A DNA stretch of 22,995 nt. Source: a virus. Positions 20,490 through 22,995 of the stretch are shown one piece after another. The DNA lies in IMG/VR virus record IMGVR_UViG_3300024262_000259, positions 1 through 22,995 of that record; one strand, written 5' to 3'. The position numbers were made by a program, and so were the translations under genes. The notes below the pieces were generated by a model that was not told the origin of the DNA, searched no databases, and worked only from the letters and a program-made list of their open reading frames with translations. The first letter of the stretch is position 1; each line of letters starts with the position of its first letter.

Positions 20490-22850
20490 TTGGTTGAAAC
20501 TAATGGAGATGAAGATGTTCCATCTAGTACTATCCTTCCAGTATTCCTATCATATGACTCTGATGGCGTGGCACAATGGGCATTTCATTTTCCAGTAACT
20601 ACTCCTATCACAATTGAACATCCATTCAAAATAGGTACTCAGGGATCCAATACTGTTTCAGTTGGAACTGATAGAGGAACTGTTACAGATCGTATTGATA
20701 TCTATGATGCATACCATGGCCAATATAGAAAAATTCAATTTACTACTGCAGATACATTAGCCTTACCAGCTGGAGTAGGACTCTTTTATGTTTACTACAG
20801 ACTTCTCAGGACCAATACACTAGAAGATCCTGGTGTAGATGCTACTGTTATATGGAATTATGAATTAGTAGTAGATACTACTTTACCAGATTTTGCAGAT
20901 GAAGATATAGATAACCAAGATAGAATGTGGGTCTTTGTTGGAACTGTAACTAGTAATGGATCTGTAATTACTGATATTGGACAAAGTTTAATGAGTTGTC
21001 CAATTGTATTCCCTAGACCATTACTTCCACCATTTGGCATTGTCTTATATGAAGATGGATTATGGGTAACTGATGGAGAGGTAACTACTGATTCTGGTGT
21101 CACAATTATTCCTGGTGCAGAGTATGACTTTACAGATGATATAACAGTTTATGTTGAAATTTCAGTATTACCTGGTGCTGCTCCAGTTATAGTAGGTACC
21201 CTACAGGATACACCCAGTGAAGACTTTGAGCCATATGAGTATGATGCGCTTAATGACAAGCTAATTAAACGGTTAGCTATATGTGAGATCCTTGAAGTAG
21301 AGAAACGAGTCATACCCCTCCAATATGGCCGTACTGCACCAGGTACCATGTATATACCTGACTTTCATACAGATATTCAATATCAAACTGATCCACGACC
21401 AGGTAATGTGACATTCTTAGGTGTTAAGCAGGATGAAACATTGGATGTTGGTACAGCTAAAGATCTATTCTTCGATGGAAGAGTCATTGCAGCTGAATTT
21501 ACTGGTGGTCCAATGGTTGATGACTGGGATATTAAAACTCTACAATGGGGTGGAGAAACTCAGACATATACTAAATCAATTCTAGAGAGTGTTCAACTAG
21601 TTGGTAATAATATTGTCTTTACTACATTCTCTAGAGAGTTAGAAAGTGAAAGAGGATTAGTTCAAGAATACACTGATACTGTTAATTCAAATATTTCAAT
21701 CCCATTGGATCCAGCCACAATCTTATGTGGAGATGGTATAGATGTAGAAGAAGTTCCTGCTGGCACTTTTACAATCTCAGCATTGATTAGAGAAGCTACA
21801 AATAGTCCAATCGTTGTAGATCTATCTGGTGGCTCACTTTGTGACAATTGGTACGAGTTAGATCTATGTGTAGATAAATCGATTGAAGTAGTAGATGATT
21901 GTGTTCAACTAGTTAATGATGAAGATGCTCCAGGTTCAGCTAAGTATTATGGAACCGATTGTGCTGGAGCTAAAGGTTGGCAAGGGATTGCAGATCTTGC
22001 AGATTCTGGAACTTGGTCTATTGACTGGGATGCAGTTAATTGTCTATTCAAATTAGAGAATGATGAAAACTTACCTGGTAATGGTCAATTCTATGGAACC
22101 GATTGTACAGGAGCTAAAGGGTGGTTTGGATTTTCAGATATAGTAGATTCTGGAACTTGGTCTATTGACTGGGATGCAGGAAGTTGTCTATTCAAACTGG
22201 AGAATGATGAAAACTTACCTGGCGATGGACATTATTATGGAACTGATTGTGATGGTCTTAAAGGATGGTTTTCATTTGATGATAGAGCATTAAACTATTC
22301 CATTGACTGGGATGCAACAGATTGTGTATTTAAACTATTCAATGATGAAGAGATTGTTGAATCCAGTAATTACTATGGAACTGATTGTGACTCTAATCAG
22401 GGATGGCATGACTTTGATACACTAGCAACCAATTATTCTGTTGACTGGGATGAAACCTATTGTGTATTCAAACTATTCAATGATGAAGAGATTGTAAGTG
22501 CTGCTAACTATTATGGAACTGATTGTAGTAGTAATCAAGGATGGCATGATATAAGTTCTCTAACTGGTGATTGGTCGGTAGTATGGGATAGTGGAACATG
22601 TAATTTCAAACTATATGCTGATCATGATCCTGATGCTGCTTCTGCTTGGACTTATTATGGAACTGATGGTTCAGCAAATCAGGGTTGGCAAACTACTACT
22701 TTAGTGACTGTGGTTTCTAATGTTAGATTGAATAATGATGGATCATTAGATATTAAAACAACAGATATTAGAGTATTTAATTCAGATACTGAAACTGATT
22801 GGGCGGCTGCTGGATCACTACCAACAACAGAATGCCCGGAGGATGAATAA
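20490..22850 (+). CDS. Large repeat-bearing tail protein, probable receptor-binding or baseplate component
   Basis: The frame is open from 20424 to 22850 and probably belongs to one protein of about 868 codons that begins at 20244. The nominal TTG start at 20490 has no ribosome site and lies inside a domain. The N-terminal part (A-T-D-A-G-L-L-V-E-T-N-G-D-E-D-V-P) has the look of phage tail structural proteins. The middle, to about 21830, is strand-rich, with alternating acidic and aromatic residues. The C-terminal 270 residues are six repeats with Y-Y-G-T-D-C and G-W. It should be a fibre or tip protein, given its place after the tape measure and tail-tip gene. The exact role is inference. 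It ends P-E-D-E then TAA, two bases before the next ATG. Confidence 0.7.
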   Translation: MVETNGDEDVPSSTILPVFLSYDSDGVAQWAFHFPVTTPITIEHPFKIGTQGSNTVSVGTDRGTVTDRIDIYDAYHGQYRKIQFTTADTLALPAGVGLFYVYYRLLRTNTLEDPGVDATVIWNYELVVDTTLPDFADEDIDNQDRMWVFVGTVTSNGSVITDIGQSLMSCPIVFPRPLLPPFGIVLYEDGLWVTDGEVTTDSGVTIIPGAEYDFTDDITVYVEISVLPGAAPVIVGTLQDTPSEDFEPYEYDALNDKLIKRLAICEILEVEKRVIPLQYGRTAPGTMYIPDFHTDIQYQTDPRPGNVTFLGVKQDETLDVGTAKDLFFDGRVIAAEFTGGPMVDDWDIKTLQWGGETQTYTKSILESVQLVGNNIVFTTFSRELESERGLVQEYTDTVNSNISIPLDPATILCGDGIDVEEVPAGTFTISALIREATNSPIVVDLSGGSLCDNWYELDLCVDKSIEVVDDCVQLVNDEDAPGSAKYYGTDCAGAKGWQGIADLADSGTWSIDWDAVNCLFKLENDENLPGNGQFYGTDCTGAKGWFGFSDIVDSGTWSIDWDAGSCLFKLENDENLPGDGHYYGTDCDGLKGWFSFDDRALNYSIDWDATDCVFKLFNDEEIVESSNYYGTDCDSNQGWHDFDTLATNYSVDWDETYCVFKLFNDEEIVSAANYYGTDCSSNQGWHDISSLTGDWSVVWDSGTCNFKLYADHDPDAASAWTYYGTDGSANQGWQTTTLVTVVSNVRLNNDGSLDIKTTDIRVFNSDTETDWAAAGSLPTTECPEDE
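21894..22700 (+). repeat. Six tandem Cys-containing repeats of about 45 residues
   Basis: Each unit follows the plan D-W-D-x-x-x-C-x-F-K-L-x-N-D-E, then six to eight residues, Y-Y-G-T-D-C, four residues, G-W and a variable end. Units 1-5 carry a Cys in both places; in the sixth, D-C becomes D-G. The first unit lacks D-W-D. Units 2/3 and 4/5 are most alike, which suggests stepwise duplication. The repeats could form a beta-rich shaft with regularly spaced cysteines. Confidence 0.88.
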
Positions 22851-22852
22851 TT

Positions 22853-22995
22853 ATGCCATTTTATTTAGTTGATGGAGACTTCCTATTAGTTGATGGGGAT
22901 TTTGCGATACATGAAAGATGTTGCTGTAGTTCTTCATCATCTAGTAGTTCCAGTAGTAGTTCCAGTAGTAGTAGTAGTTCTTCATCATCTAGTAG
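22853..22995 (+). CDS. Serine-rich tail protein, partial (runs off window)
   Basis: The frame begins at ATG 22853 with the same GGATGAATAATTATGCC junction as the gene at 20244. It reads M-P-F-Y, then the short repeat L-V-D-G-D-F twice, then A-I-H-E-R, three consecutive cysteines (C-C-C) and then serine only, to the end of the window (at least 22 Ser). The Ser codons are a mixture of AGT, TCT, TCA and TCC. The protein continues beyond 22995, so neither length nor family can be stated. Polyserine tracts in surface or fibre proteins act as flexible linkers. Cysteine-then-serine tracts are unusual. Confidence 0.65.
   Translation, partial: MPFYLVDGDFLLVDGDFAIHERCCCSSSSSSSSSSSSSSSSSSSSSS
22926..22995 (+). 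repeat. Serine-codon microsatellite
   Basis: The tract consists of AGT, TCT, TCA and TCC triplets. The block from TAGTTCTTCATC to CTAGTAG occurs at 22927-22947 and again at 22975-22995, with AGT/TCC triplets between. It runs past the window edge. Confidence 0.8.

Noticed and set aside
20311-20598. 95-residue frame overlapping the tail protein
   Set aside because: It is out of frame with the repeat-bearing protein, low in complexity, has no ribosome site and lies over the coding sequence on both sides of the in-frame TGA.
22926-22995. Triplet-rich tract as CRISPR or non-coding satellite
   Set aside because: It is in frame with an ATG that has a ribosome site and encodes only serine.
1-22995. 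Genome-wide reassignment of TGA
   Set aside because: TGA clearly ends many early genes in ATGA overlaps, and only one in-frame TGA is seen in late genes, so reassignment throughout is excluded; only late-specific readthrough remains open.
1-22995. tRNA genes
   Set aside because: No cloverleaf with T-loop consensus was noticed in the intergenic regions by eye; a covariance search would be decisive.

Overview
The window is a contiguous piece of the genome of an AT-rich tailed bacteriophage or prophage. Every gene I can support lies on the + strand. The structural genes follow the textbook order of a long-tailed phage with an HK97-fold head. A lambda-type tail chaperone frameshift and a tape-measure protein of about 822 residues, with no sheath gene between tube and tape measure, point to a siphovirus. 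The host cannot be named from the sequence. I saw no tRNA, CRISPR array, integrase or insertion sequence.

Layout. 1-386 is a non-coding AT-rich leader with small inverted repeats. 387-5062 is a tightly packed replication/accessory operon in which many stop and start codons overlap as ATGA. It holds a compact family-A DNA polymerase-like protein, a small putative DNA-binding protein, three tandem paralogs of unknown function (the first split by a frameshift), a ribbon-helix-helix-like protein, two coiled-coil proteins produced by a recent nested tandem duplication, a 51-residue zinc-ribbon protein, a galactosyltransferase-like GT7 enzyme, an AT-hook protein and a small membrane protein. A strong intrinsic terminator (5117-5160) closes this block. 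5213-5578 is an orphan gene. 5579-6075 is a control region with a 31-base direct repeat.

6076-11794 is packaging and head: small and large terminase, portal, prohead protease and major capsid protein, closed by a terminator at 11818-11855. 12001-16019 is the head-tail junction and tail tube: connector, stopper, tail-completion protein, tail terminator and tube protein. A two-domain glycosyltransferase-like gene is inserted among them, and a third terminator follows. 16105-16817 is the tail chaperone pair joined by a -1 ribosomal frameshift at A AAA AAG. 16829-22995 holds the tape measure, a tail-tip protein, a large repeat-bearing tail protein interrupted by an in-frame TGA, and the start of a serine-rich protein that runs off the window.

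How the parts work together: the terminase pair fills a prohead made by portal, protease and capsid protein. Connector and stopper proteins close the head. The tape measure and chaperones set tail length while the tube protein polymerises, and the distal genes build the adsorption end. The two glycosyltransferase-like genes suggest that the phage decorates a virion or host surface component. The points most worth a second look are the minimal polymerase, the three-paralog cluster with its broken first member, the nested duplication at 3259-3720, the frameshift signal, the in-frame TGA together with the absence of TGA stops in late genes, and the polyserine tract.
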